From positions 1 to 64,000 of the forward strand of contig JACTVC010000025.1 of assembly GCA_018417955.1 (NCBI GenBank): 64,000 nt of DNA, in the 5' to 3' direction. This stretch comes from Laccaria trichodermophora (taxonomy: Eukaryota; Basidiomycota; Agaricomycetes; Agaricales; Hydnangiaceae). The notes under the pieces were generated by a model, which saw nothing but the letters and a program-made list of their open reading frames with translations, ran no database searches and was not told where the DNA came from. Position numbers and translations under genes: made by a program. Below are positions 43,796 through 55,428 of this stretch, piece by piece (the stretch's first letter is position 1; the number at the start of each line of letters is the position of its first letter).

Positions 43796-46700
43796 AAGTG
43801 GACCTCCTATGCTAAAAGCTGGTGGGAAACTCTACCCTCCCCCGATCGAGACTACTTCTCCATCAATTGGGACAACATGATGGTCGGTATCCAATCCCAC
43901 TTCTTGGACGAAGAATGGGTTCGCGAACGGACCTTCGAATTCGACGAGATGACCTTTAGGAATAAGGGTCACGAACAGGAAAGCCTGCTAGAATACATAC
44001 AACGCCGAATTCGACACCATCACTTCTTGCACCCAGATGAAATCGATGGACCCACAGCAGTTGCTTGCATCCTCCGACGCCAGCCAGTGGAATGGACCCA
44101 TTACCTAAACGAGACTCTCTGCCCTTCCATCTTAGCCACTCAATCGGTGGCTAAGAAAATGAACAATAGCCTGATGGCTTCCTGGCAGCAGGCTGAGCGT
44201 AATCGCAAGCCAGCGCCGTTCTATCGGAACCACTGTCCGCACGCTGCGCACGCAGCGGAGGTGGATCCAAGTAGTCATGACGTGAACTTAGAAGAATGTT
44301 CCGGTGACGAGGAGGATGACGAAGATAAAAACGTGAATTTCGTTAATAATTCGAACCGGAAGATCAAGTCTAGACCTCCTCGTGCTGGGGGGCCGAAAGA
44401 CGCTACCAAGATAGATTTCCCTCACGGAAAGACGAGGAATGGAGTATCCTTTGAACAGGATGACTCTAAAGTCAGTCCGAAGGAACCTCATGGTGATTGT
44501 TACATATGCACAAGCCCCAAGCACTTCCATAGAGATTGTCCTCATTATGGGAAATGGAACGTTCTCCGGAATGCGCATCAAATTCATGTAGATTGGGATC
44601 CAGAGGAAGAGCAGGAAGCGGATAGACTATACCTAGTTATGTTGGCTGAAACTAAGACCATCCTTTCCGCTTATGAGAGTGAAAATATGCTCAGACAATT
44701 CGCCTTAGACATCCACCACTCTCAAGGAGGACGAAAGGAAGCACTCGCTGCTACCAAGCGCGAAGCGCTCACAGCAATAATGCGCGAGGAGACACTCCTG
44801 AGTAATAAGCTACCCGATGCCAAACTCCATAAAGTATTCCCGATGCATCGCAACGAGCGAAAAGCTAAGGGCAAATTAAAGGATATTACACGAAAGTCGG
44901 TAATACCTCAGCGAGCCTCCATAAAGACTACTACTAGAATCTATGAACCGGGGAAAGTCTTTCCTGCCGTCAAAGGACGATCTCTACCCGAAGGAATGGG
45001 ATCGTTAGGTACAAAGGCCCTGCATATACGAGCCAAGATGGGCGACCTAGGCTCGGAATGCATCAAAGCTCGATTAGATTCAGGAGCCGACATCACCCTC
45101 ATCTCAGAAGAATTCTGGAAGTCCTTGACGAACTCTCCCCGTCTACGGGAAGGCATGAGAATGAAACTATACCACCTTACGGGAGGAGCCAAAGTCCTGG
45201 GGTACATCAAGACCGAACTCTTCGTTGTAGCTCAAGATGAATCGATTGTTAGCTTTGAACTTGAAGCCTACGTCGTAAGGAACATGAATGTTCCTCTTCT
45301 ACTAGGAGAAGACTTTCAGACCACGTACGAATTGAGCGTTATTAGACACGCCACGGGTCTCTGTGAAGTCATGGTTGGGAAATCAGGGCGCGTGTTACCT
45401 GCTGCCTCCGCTCACAATGTAGACTTGGGATTCGAGCTAAGAGTAGCGCATACTACTCAGTCTTTCGTTCGAAGGAAGGCCGTAGCCTGCGCTAAACCAA
45501 AAGGTAATGCGAGGAAATTGACGGAAGTAACTGCTTCTGAAGACACACTCATCCAGCCTTACCATGTTCGTAACATTGCTGTAGACGCCGCTTTTGAAGG
45601 GCGCGAGGATTGGATAGTGGAGAAGATCATTATTGGAACTGATAATCAAAACATTATGGCAGCTCCCACTACCTGGATAACGGCTTCCTGTCCCTACCTA
45701 CCCATTGCCAATACCAGCCCGCATCCTCGCTATGTTAGAGCTGGAGAAGTGGTGGGATATCTGATTGATCCTGAACTTTCGTTAGATAAACCCAAGGACT
45801 ACGAACATCTCTCTAGGATGGCAGCTTCTGCTGAAGCGCTGAAGAAGACTATAATGGGAACCTTGAAAGCTCAAGATTTAGCAACTGCGGAGAATCCCTT
45901 TGCAGATACCCCTGGTCATGACGACCGTTTCAAGAATGATGATACGTGGGGACCCAAAACCACTGCCGTGCCTGAAGATCCCTTAGAAGGAGACGTGGAA
46001 AAACTAGTCAATCTCGGTCCTGACATTCCGGAAGAGTATCAGGAACGACTGTCTGAAGTCTTGCGCAGAAATGCAGCAGCCTTCGGTGTAAATGGTCGAC
46101 TAGGGCATGTGGAAGCGCGAGTCCGGATCCCACTGCAGCCAGATACCTTGCCAATTTCGGAACCCATGTACGGTACCTCTCCAGCGAAAAGAGAAGTTAT
46201 AGACCAACAAATGAAAACCTGGTTCGAAACAGGAGTTATCGAACCGTCGGTCAGTCCATGGGGCTTCCCTGCCCTCGTCGTTTACTGAAACGGTAAACCA
46301 CGGCTAGTAATCGATTATCGTAAGCTCAATGCTAAAACGATACCGGATGAATTCCCGATTCCCCGCCAATCGGAAATCATACAAGCCTTATCTGGAGCTC
46401 AAGTATTATCATCATTCGATGCCCTCGCCAGATTCACGCAATTAGAAATGGCCGACGACGATAAGGAGAAGACAGCTTTCCGTTGCCACTTAGGACTGTG
46501 GCAATTCAGGAGGATGCCTTTTGGCCTGAGGAATGGACCGTCCATCTTTCAAAGGATCATGCAAGGCGTGTTGGCCCCGTTCCTATGGCTTTTCGCTCTG
46601 GTCTATATCGATGACATAGTGATTTACTCAAAAAACTGGGAAGACCATCTTGTCCATTTAGATCGCGTCCTCGGAGCTATAGCCGCCTCCGGAATCACCT

Positions 46701-49506
46701 TATCCCCAGCGAAATGTTTTGTTGGCTACTCCTCTATACTTCTGTTAGGACAGAAGGTCTCCCAGTTAGGATTATCTACCCACAAAGAGAAAGTCCAAGC
46801 AATAATGGAACTCGCTAGACCAACTTCAGTGTCCGATCTTCAGAAGTTTTTAGGAATGGTCGTCTACTTTTCTGCCTATATTCCCTTCTATTCCATGATC
46901 GCAGCGCCGTTATTTGACCTCCTTAAGAAAGGAGTTAAATGGCATTGGCGCGCGGAACAAGAGACCGCTTACGAACAAGCCAAGGAAGCCCTAGCGAATG
47001 CTCCTGTACTAGGGCATCCTATGGCGAATAAGGCCTATAGACTTTATACAGATGCCTCGGACACAGCCCTGGGCGCCAGTCTGCAACAAGTACAGACTAT
47101 CGCGGTAAAAGATTTGAAAGGAACTCCCTGTTATGCTAGGCTCGAAGCGGCCTGGGAAGCTGGAAAGGAAATACCTCAGTTAATAACAAGACTACATAAA
47201 GAAACGCATGAAGTCGAACATCCAGACGAGTGGGGAGCCACGTTGGATGAAACTGTTGTCCATGTGGAAAGAGTTATCGCTTATTGGAGCAGAACCTTTA
47301 AATCTGCTGAAGGAATTATAGTGCTACTGAACGGGAAGCGCTCGCCGCCAAGGAAGCGCTTGTAAAGTTTCAACCTTTCATTGAAGGAGAAGAAATTACT
47401 CTGATCACCGATCACGCAGCCTTGGTATGGGCGCGAGTCTATGAGAATGCCAATCGTCGTCTAGCTGCTTGGGGGGCGGTATTCGCTGCCTACCCTGGAC
47501 TCAAAATAGTGCATCGAGCCGGCCGAATACATTCTAACGTTGATCCCTTATCCCGCTTGATACGAATTCCACCACACGATTCTCCGCTTAGCGACGACAT
47601 TACTCCTATAGAACAGGATCCTGTCAAACGTAATATCGCTCAAAAGGCCGAAGACAGAATATTCCGTGCGGCTGCTCCTAAGGCAGCATTCAGTGTTATG
47701 AGGTGGGAAGACGTAATCGACAAACACGTGTCTGCGGTCTGGACGAGACGACAAACCGCTGCCAAAGAAAGGCGTGGAACTATCACTAAACCAACCAGTG
47801 ATGATCAGAATGAGTCCGACTCTGCGATAGTCGAAGAGACCTCACCTGTTGACTCCGGCGAGCAAGGTGAAGTTTTGCCCTTCGCCAAATCCGACCATTG
47901 GACCTACCCAGCAGGAACTAAGCCCTCGGAATTACCGCCGAACGAAGAATGGACGAGTCGAACACAGTTGCTCATAGCGGTAGACCCCATCATTTGCAAG
48001 GAATTTGCGGAAGGTTACGAAAGAGACAAATTCTTCGCCCCCCGCTATATCCAAAAACAACCTAATGAACGAACGATAATCTCTGCTAGCCACTTTCAGA
48101 GAGGTCAAGACGGTCTACTTTACTTTATCGACGCAGGTTGGAGAACACGACTATGTGTACCCAGTGCAAAGATCAACTACGTGTTAAGGTGGATTCACGA
48201 ATCTCCTTATGAGAGTGCTCATGCTGGACCCCGCCGCTTTTTAGCGCGACTTCAAGAACTATTCTACTGGCCGACCATGAGCAAGGATGCCGAAATCTAT
48301 GCTACTTCCTGCGACGTTTGTCAGAAAATCAAAACGGACCATCGTGCCAAGATGGGCGCGCTAAGGCCCGCGCATATTCCATCAAGGCCCTTTTCTACTG
48401 TTACTATGGACATGATTACTGGGCTTCCTCCGTCCGGAGAACAGAAGTTCACTGCTATACTAGTAATAGTGGACAAGCTTACCAAGTTTGCCATCATAAT
48501 CCCCACTCATACCACTTTAACCCAGGAAGGGTTCGCCAAACTCTTTGTGGAAAGAGTAGTTAACGTTTATGGATTGCCTGAAGTTATAATATCAGACCGA
48601 GACAGGCGATGGGCTACTATCTTTTGGAGGTCGGTAGTCTCTAACTATGGGAGCGTCATGGCGTTATCTTCTGCGCACCACCCCCAAACCGATGGACAAA
48701 CTGAAGTCCTTAATGCCGCTATCGAACAAATGCTTCGTGCTTACGTCTCCACTGACAAGGAGAACTGGTCGAATTGGCTTAGTGTTCTAGCCTATTCCTA
48801 CAACAGCAGCGTGCATTCGTTGACGAAGTACTCCCCTAACTTCTTACTTATGGGCTACAATCCAAGGACTTTAGTGAGCGCGATAGTGCCAGAAATCGAC
48901 CCTGCTCGCCGCCCCTTCCTGCCTAGTCAAACAGCCGAAGACTTTGTTGAAGCTCTAGAGATACATCGTAACTCTGCTAAGGACGCTATCGCTTTAGCCC
49001 AAGATAGACAAGCAAAGGCGTATGACAAGAAAAGACGTCCGGTGCAGGAGTTGAAAGTCGGAGATTACGCCCTTGTAAATCCACATTCTCTCGAATTGGT
49101 AGACGTCGAAGGCACTGGGAAGAAGCTTATCCAAAGGATGATTGGACCCTTTGAAGTTGTAGAAAAAATCAATCCCGTGGTATACCGACTACGACTACCG
49201 GATACTTACTCTATGCACCCCGTGTTCAACTTAGAACATCTAAAGAAATACGTACCCTCGCCTGAACGATTTGGCGAACGATCCGAATTACCCTCGACGC
49301 GTGATCTTCGAGCTTCAGAAGAATACGAGGTCAAAGCGATCCTGGGTCACCATTTAGTCAGAAAAAGGAAAGCTAACCGCAGAATGTTCCTAGTCCGATG
49401 GAAAGGATATGGACCTGCGGACGATTCTTGGGTATCGGAGTACGACATACGAAATTCCCCCCTTCTTAAGAGAGAATATCTCGATTCCCAAGGCCTATCT
49501 ATTTGA
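43796..49506 (+). pseudogene. gag C-terminus-protease-RT-RNase H-integrase-chromodomain of Element 3
   Basis: The frame continues gag (SYAKSWWETLPSPDRDYF), then a CCHC zinc knuckle (CYICTSPKHFHRDC, about 44498-44539), an aspartic protease (ARLDSGADITLIS, about 45068) and the RT. TGA at 46286-46288 falls just before the RT motif RLVIDYRKLN. The RT keeps YIDD (46604-46615). A one-base deletion near 47306 shifts the frame inside the RNase H region. The rest (47422-49506) carries RNase H, the integrase zinc finger (HESPYESAH, CDVCQK), the DDE core (TMDMITG, SDRDRRWAT, DGQTEVLNAAIEQ) and a chromodomain (FLVRWKGYGPADDSWVS), which targets integration to marked chromatin in known chromoviruses. Very few lesions, so the copy is young. 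Confidence 0.9.
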
Positions 49507-49627
49507 CACTCCTTGGACGACTCTCCAAATATTACCCTCCGAACCCTAAATTCGGGTTAGGGTCATTAATAATTCTGTACAGTTCGATCAAAAAATTTTT
49601 GATACTCCGATTTCTCTTTAGTGCGTT

Positions 49628-50293
49628 TTGAACCTTTCTTCTTTAAGTCCCCACAGAGCTCTCGTCAGAAGTGTCCTGCTGCTTTCGAGCGCAATTGCAC
49701 TCGAGCCGCATATTATGGCTGGGCGACTCAGCCATATCCTAGCAGCTGACAGCAACGATACGAGACGGTATTTGCCTCGTCGGAATCCCAGTTTCGCGGG
49801 TTACGAGCAAATCCCTCGACTTCCTCCCCCTCCTACCTACTCTTTACCTCCCTCCATCCATAACCGATATGTTTCCACCCAAGGTCGACTCTGGAAGATA
49901 TCATCGCCCAACTCCTTCCAGAATCCTTTCTGCCCTGGATCTCGACCGACTAACTTGAACCTCAGACTGGGGCATTTCGAGGAACAACATCGTCGCTATG
50001 ACGGTCACATGGGACCATTTGATCCTACCAGGAACACTCAACTCTGGTTCCCTGGGAAGGAATGGAGGGCCCTTATCCTGTCGCCCGCTGTGGAGACTCC
50101 GCGCGATTTCCCAGAATACGAACTCGTGACGAATTGCTGGAAGAGTGATCCATCCCCCGCTTTTGATACTGGCTGCATCCACCCCTCCTATGTCGACAAA
50201 CTTGTCCATTTGAATCAAGATGTGGAAAGGAGAATGGAAGCGCTTCACAAGGAGTATGTCGATCATCATTTCCTGGAGCCGTCACACCGAGCA
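49628..50293 (+). CDS. extra ORF downstream of pol in Element 3 (3'-truncated)
   Basis: The frame opens about 120 bp after the pol stop. From MAGRLSHILAADSND it reads a Tyr/Pro-rich region, RLWKISSPNSFQNPFCPGSR, RYDGHMGPFDPTRNTQLWF, YELVTNCWKSDPSPAFDTGC and a helical end. Related blocks occur after pol in Element 2, so the ORF is a regular part of this retroelement lineage. I recognise no domain (no envelope-like signal peptide or membrane anchor is evident). Beyond about 50293 the frame runs antisense through another gene, so its true end is lost. Confidence 0.55.
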
Positions 50294-50455
50294 TTATGGA
50301 GCTCTGCCATACGACCTCTCAACCCTCTTCTCCTCGAAGACCTTTTGACTCTCCTCAAGGTCCGCCAACATCGACCTCTGCATCTTGAGTTCCTTCTTCA
50401 ACTCTTCCATCTCCTGGTCCTTCTGCCGGATCGCGATGGCGGACATGGCCTCGAC

Positions 50456-51990
50456 TCAGGCGGACGTCTCGCGGACCTTATTGGACATTTTGCCCAGATC
50501 AACGCCTTGCTGGCGGACGGATGTCGAGATGCTGTCGAGACAATGGGTGAATGGATCCTGGAGGTCAATGGGCATATGGGAGTCTTCCCTAAGCTCCGCA
50601 AATGTAGCCCCTGGGGGACGTTAAGTCACTCTGTATTTCCATAGAGAAATAGAAGGACTTACTGGCTGTTTCACCGTCGTGGCCTGGTCGTACACTCCCA
50701 TCCCTTACCCTCCCGTTTGTGACACTAACCTCAGGTTCGGACGTCTGGCGACTTGAGGCCCGCGTCACCCGAATAGCCACCTTTGGTTCCTGTGCAGACT
50801 CTGGGACGATTACCTCCGCTACGGACTTCTCAGGGATTTGGTTCGGTCCTGTGTAGCGCGAATTCGCATATACCGTTGTCTTCTCTGGATGAATGAGGCC
50901 GCGGGCATCGTCCTTGGCGGGGGGTGGTTGAGAGCCCCCACTCTGGGTGACAGCCGCAGTCTTCGCGGGTGGTTTGGTGGCGCGAGGATGAGGGCGCGCA
51001 TCTTTGGCCTCGATTTCTTTGCCTGCTGGCTTTGCACTTTGCTTCGGCGGAGCAGTGACGAGGATGATGGGGGGAGTCAGTTCATGGGGTTTTTTCGACG
51101 TCGTCTTCTTGGGCATCGGATTGGAGGTAAGTCGATTGCCAGACGCACCGGGGGTGTTGACAAAGCTACAGCCGATCTTCCTTGAACGGCACTTGACGCA
51201 AGTGTTGCCTTTGAGGCCTATTGCGACAACGCAATCCAAGTTGGCGATCTCACACTGCTTGCAAGGAGTGCGATGGTGGGGGGTGGGTTCGGTGGCCGTA
51301 ACTCCCATTGTCCCAAAGTCGTAATCGGGGTCGTCCATCTCAACATCCTTGTTCTCTCCCTGCACCTTCACCTTCTTCCTCTGCTCCTTCGGCCCTGGTA
51401 CTTCCGCAACCTCAGCCTCCATGTCTCCATCATCCCCTGCATCCGCCTTACGCTTGTGCCCTCTACTCCGCTTTTTCGGAACTTCCTCCACAACCTCCTT
51501 CTGTTTGCTTTTCTCTGTGGCTGCTGGCCCATCCACATTCACCCCAGCCGCCTAATAGATCACTGAAGTCATCCTCCTCAACTTCCTCCTCTTGCTCCTG
51601 CTCGGGCGATGGCTCCTCGAGAACTTCCCAATTAAAATCCCCCTGCTCCGTTACAAGGACCTCGTTGGTAATCCGCTCCATCTTGGGCGTTACTGAAAAG
51701 TCAGGATCGTGTTGCAGGACTTGCGTGCAACATAGGTACCAACCCTACATTTTTCTCTGAGTTGCATGTAATGTTAGATAGTGAGATACACTCACCACAA
51801 CCTTTCGTAGGGAATCCTCCCGAGCTGCCCTTGTCCGCTCGTTCGCACCTTCATATGATTCCCTGTACCAAGTGCAGGCCAATTCGATGAGTGAGGGAAT
51901 CCGTGGGTAAATCTCGTTGATTTTTTCACAGGTGGGAAGCTTCTTGGTGAGATCAGAGGGGATGTTGAAGATGGAGAGTGGGGTGGACAT
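50456..51990 (-). CDS. protein with Zn2Cys6-like cysteine cluster and C-terminal coiled-coil region
   Basis: ATG at 51988-51990. Exon 1 (65 codons) ends at a 51-bp intron (51745-51795), and exon 2 continues GWYLCCTQVLQHDPDFSVTP and an acidic stretch. Near 51553 the frame moves by one base (short intron or indel, unresolved) into a Lys/Glu-rich region. Next comes C-x2-C-x6-C-x10-C-x2-C-x6-C (CKQCEIANLDC...CVKCRSRKIGC), exactly the spacing of fungal binuclear zinc clusters. A Pro/Ala-rich linker follows, then an intron (donor GTAAGT about 50660, acceptor CCCCAG about 50615) joins ATFAELREDSHMPIDLQDPF and a TGA at 50456-50458. Coding character continues past it as a coiled coil to 50294. Probably DNA-binding; either slightly broken or a shortened protein. 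Confidence 0.6.
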
Positions 51991-52329
51991 AATGACCATC
52001 GACGCTAACGTGGTGGATGGATAACGGAGTGGATGGGTGATGGGAAAGAATAGAGAGGTGGTGGGGGTGGAAATATTCTATGTCAACATTTCCATTTTCG
52101 GACATCAATGAATTTCGGCCGAATCTGGAGGATCGCATCTCGATTACTCCATTGTCCACCATCCAAATTGTCTTGAACAAAGTACTCCATTGTCCACCCT
52201 CCGAATCGTCTTCAGCAATAAAATGTCGTCTACGTCCCCTCTTGGTGCGCACTGTTCAACCCTTTGTTTATTGACTACTCAACTGACTGGAGAACAAAAG
52301 TCCGTTTGGCTGGGAATGCTTCAGCGGAC

Positions 52330-52891
52330 ATGATGTCCCGGACGTTCGCCGCAACAAAGGGTAGGTGTTCACGTATGACTGTTGATTTCGTTGACCAATC
52401 TACCTAGGCATCAATTCCATGTTGGAAAACTACGAGCGACTGGAGCGGGCGAGAAATGATACGGATGTACGTATCTCATTTCGTCCTTTTACAACTTTCT
52501 AAAAGCCATCGTGAAGGTCGCTATTGCAAACTCCGAAAGCAATAAAACTTCTGCGACACTCAGGGATTCTGATGGTCCTACGCGGGTACCTCTATCCTCG
52601 CCCTCCTTGAATCTCCGTCGGACCTTTTTTGATGAGGTCACACCGGATTTGCCAGCAGTGACTCACCCTCTGGAATATGCCAGAATGGCGTATAAGGTAT
52701 TGTATAGGGAATATGAGGAAGCGGTGAGGGCTTGGGACTTTTTGCTGCAGGTCCGCTCTCATGCGGAGGACCAACTTGAACAGTTGGACATGATGATCAG
52801 CCTCAAGAAAAAGGCCGTTCAACTTCAATCCAAGGGTGTGAGTTCAGGAGCTGTACTTAAGGTGTCGGATGGAATGGATGGTGGGCCTTAG
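52330..52891 (+). CDS. small coiled-coil protein, three exons
   Basis: ATG at 52330. Exons are 52330-52360, 52408-52466 and 52517-52891, with introns of 47 and 50 bp that close the frame at 155 codons including the stop. The N-terminus reads MMSRTFAATKGINSMLENYE. After a Ser/Pro-rich linker, a long helix follows (YKVLYREYEEAVRAWDFLLQ, then DQLEQLDMMISLKKKAVQLQ). It is transcribed away from the zinc-cluster gene, whose start lies 340 bp away, so a shared promoter region is possible. The role is unknown. The 3' end and stop region were copied into the adjoining minisatellite. Confidence 0.6.
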
Positions 52892-52906
52892 TTTTTTACA
52901 TACATT

Positions 52907-53255
52907 TATGAATACTTGTGCCCGTGGCTTCTACAAAGTATCCGGAGATCCATCACATTTATGAATACTTGTGCCCGCGGCTTCTACAAAGTATCCGGAG
53001 ACCCATCACATTTTTCAATACTTGTGGCTGTGTCTTTTCGTTAATTAATACTTGCACCCGTTCCTTCTAGAAAGTATTCGGAGATGTATAATGTTGATTG
53101 AGACTTCCCCCTGCGTCTTCTACAATGTATTCGGAGATCACAAAAGCTTGGATCTGTTGGATGGAATGGATGCGGGTCGGTAGTTTGTGACTTACATTGA
53201 TGAATACTCGCACCCGCATCTTCTACAAAGTATTGGGAGATGGATCACGTTGTGC
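52907..53255 (+). repeat. minisatellite of about 56-bp units
   Basis: Units share TGAATACTTG(T/C)(G/A)CCCG, (G/T)CTTCTACAAAGTAT, (C/T)GGAGAT and CACA. About six units are recognisable, and the first two are almost identical. One unit near 53160 includes a diverged copy of the preceding gene's end (GGATGGAATGGATG...TAGTTTG). The truncated transposase ends about 60 bp further on. Confidence 0.75.
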
Positions 53256-53315
53256 CATAGCATAGTTGCGTCCCTGCTTTCCGTTGATTAATACTTGCGG
53301 CCGTGTCTTCTACAA

Positions 53316-55283
53316 GGTCTCCGTTGGCATGGGAGCTTATGCATAGGGCAGTGACACTTGGGAATTCCCCAACCGATGTTGACATCCTGAGGAAGATGAA
53401 GATGGGAGGGGAGGTCGACCATACGTTCTTCGAAATGAAGCTTAAATTGACAAGCGATGTCGTATGAGACAAAGACAGAAGCAACGAGAAGCGGGGCCAG
53501 AGCAGACAGAAGTATATAATCCATGTTGCAATATCTGCAGTAACGAGTAAGTTTCTATAATCAATACGCAAGAGAATCACGTACCATTCACCTTTCTGCA
53601 AATCTCCAACGCCTCCTGCTTGGACAACTTTGTGGCGAGCACAAAGAACCATCCCAACCCCAGTGGAGCGCATTCCTGTTGAAAACTTTGTTTCGGCATG
53701 AGCCAGCGTTTTGAAGCCGCTGCAATTGCTTATCTGAAGAGGGAAGGGTCAGGATTTTTAGTGGACAACAACAGTAAATTACGTACGTCCTTCTGAGAAG
53801 CATATTTTAATATATGCTTGTGGTACGGCCCGTCTTCGGGGAAGAACGCAAAACCTGTGTGTAAACCCAGATCTTTTGAGACTGACGAGCGCATGAGATT
53901 TTTCAGGCGGAAATTGGCGTCCATCGCTATGATCAACATGTACAAAAACCTGGAAATGAATTAGTTTTCATATCTCAAACCATTCAATACCCACTTACTT
54001 CCACTCTGCCGCGACAGTTTGCCAGTTGTCCGGTAGATTCACACCGGGGCGGGGACATGCGGCACAACCAGGGACAAGGTCACCCGGCTGCGTATTCATC
54101 AGCCCTCCTGGTAAGTTGCCGTGGCCGCCACGCTTCATGAGCTTGAGGTGGCGGAACATGCGAACCATTCGCATGAATGATTTGTAGCGGGTCTACATGA
54201 AGGAAGTAAGTCAGTCGTCATGGAGATCCAATATGGATGGACGTTACCTTAGGTATCTCGAGTTCAGTGTTGTCAGTCAGACACTCCAGAGCTTTATAAA
54301 ACTCATGGGCGGAAAGTTTTCCTGTCAAGGTGAGAGCGTGGAACTGTTCAAGTACGCGAAGAGTCGCGCAAGTCTGAGGTTGGTGAATGGTGGCAGGAAA
54401 CCATTCAGCTCGAAGGAGTTGTTGACGATTGGAAATCGTCTGGTGTTCGCATCCGCAGAAATCGACAGCCACGTAGTGTAATCCATTTGTATGAATTACT
54501 ATGAAATCTTTGTGGCCGGGTTGAGGAGCAACGCACGGCGAATCAAAGTGGCCGAGCTGTATTCTTAAACCCAGGGTCTTGAGAGATATCTTGACAAAAA
54601 ATGTACCGTTCCATTTCTAGAGAACAATTAGTATATCGAAGTTTTACCAGAGAAAGAGGTGGCATACCTGAATGATGTGGAAGGGGAGGTGTTTGTGTCT
54701 CTCCAGACAACAGGCCGAGCAGTATAATGACCTGGCCAAGCAATCCTTGCAACGATACAAGCCCGGCTCGCCGATATGCCCCTTTGATGCACAGGTGGTG
54801 CAGTCGTGACTGAAATGACGATCGCCCTGACCCTCCAGCCTCAGAAACTCCAACAAATACTCCTCACGGAAACCTGGGTCCTGCTTATCCTTCCCGGCCC
54901 ATTCATGTAGCGGAGCATCCTAAAGTGGGCGCATCAGTGAACATGAATGGAGGACAGCGAAGTGCAAAACTTACCGACGTTGGATAACGTTTAGCAGCTA
55001 CGTTTGCTGCCACAGTCTCCGTGAGATCGCTTGTATCTTCCCCCTTGCCCAGATTTTGACTGCTACAGCCAAGACTGGCGTAGTCGACACTTGGACCCCA
55101 CTCTCCAAAATCTGGGGAAACCTCATACGTAGTCAAGCACTTTTGTGGAGAGCGAGGTGTCTGGAGAATTCGGAGGCCGTTTTCAGAAATTCGAACGGTT
55201 CGTGCTTGAGGGATGGAGGTGTCGGCCTCGTCGCCAGAATCAAGAACAACGGTATACTTAGCCTTGCATTTGCCTTTGGTCAT
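53316..55283 (-). pseudogene. KDZ-type transposase with cysteine cluster, C-terminally truncated
   Basis: ATG at 55281-55283. Exons are 54975-55283, 54668-54919, 54248-54616, 53999-54192, 53787-53949, 53585-53733 and 53316-53534, and all intron phases fit. Exon 2 carries the cysteine cluster (CTTCASKG, YRCKDCLARSLYCSACC, ERHKHLPFHIIQ) known to precede KDZ catalytic domains. The catalytic part shows LYMLIIAMDANFRLKNLM (with the first Asp), FFPEDGPYHKHI, NCSGFKTLAHAETKFSTGMR and VSYDIACQ, and IPKCHCPMH. The frame ends around 53316, before the remaining catalytic acidic residues. The codon across the sixth intron reads TG|A where family members have Arg. Both defects make it inactive. Confidence 0.85.
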
Positions 55284-55428
55284 TGACAGAGATCTAGGAC
55301 AAGATCCCACGATCAATGATCAAGTGCTCAAGGGCTCAGCGTCAACAAGTGCTCACGTGTTCCAAGAAAATCAAATGGATGTTACAATACGTAGTTGAAC
55401 TTTATGTACAAGCGCACCAGCCCACATT

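Larger units (their letters stand above)
36771..50293 (+). mobile_element. Element 3: nearly intact chromodomain Ty3/gypsy retrotransposon with a nested insertion, 3' end missing
   Basis: Order: 5' LTR, short intron, gag, (3.9-kb insertion at 39894-43794), rest of gag, protease, RT, RNase H, integrase, chromodomain, extra ORF. Without the insertion it is about 9.6 kb. Only two in-frame stops (39117-39119 and 46286-46288) and one single-base frameshift (about 47306) break the polyprotein. The 3' LTR is absent: homology stops near 50293, where another gene's 3' end begins. Confidence 0.85.

Noticed and set aside
50300..50644. Continuation of the Element 3 extra ORF to 50644
   Set aside because: From about 50294 the opposite strand carries the coiled-coil end of the zinc-cluster gene, so the plus-strand frame is antisense there.
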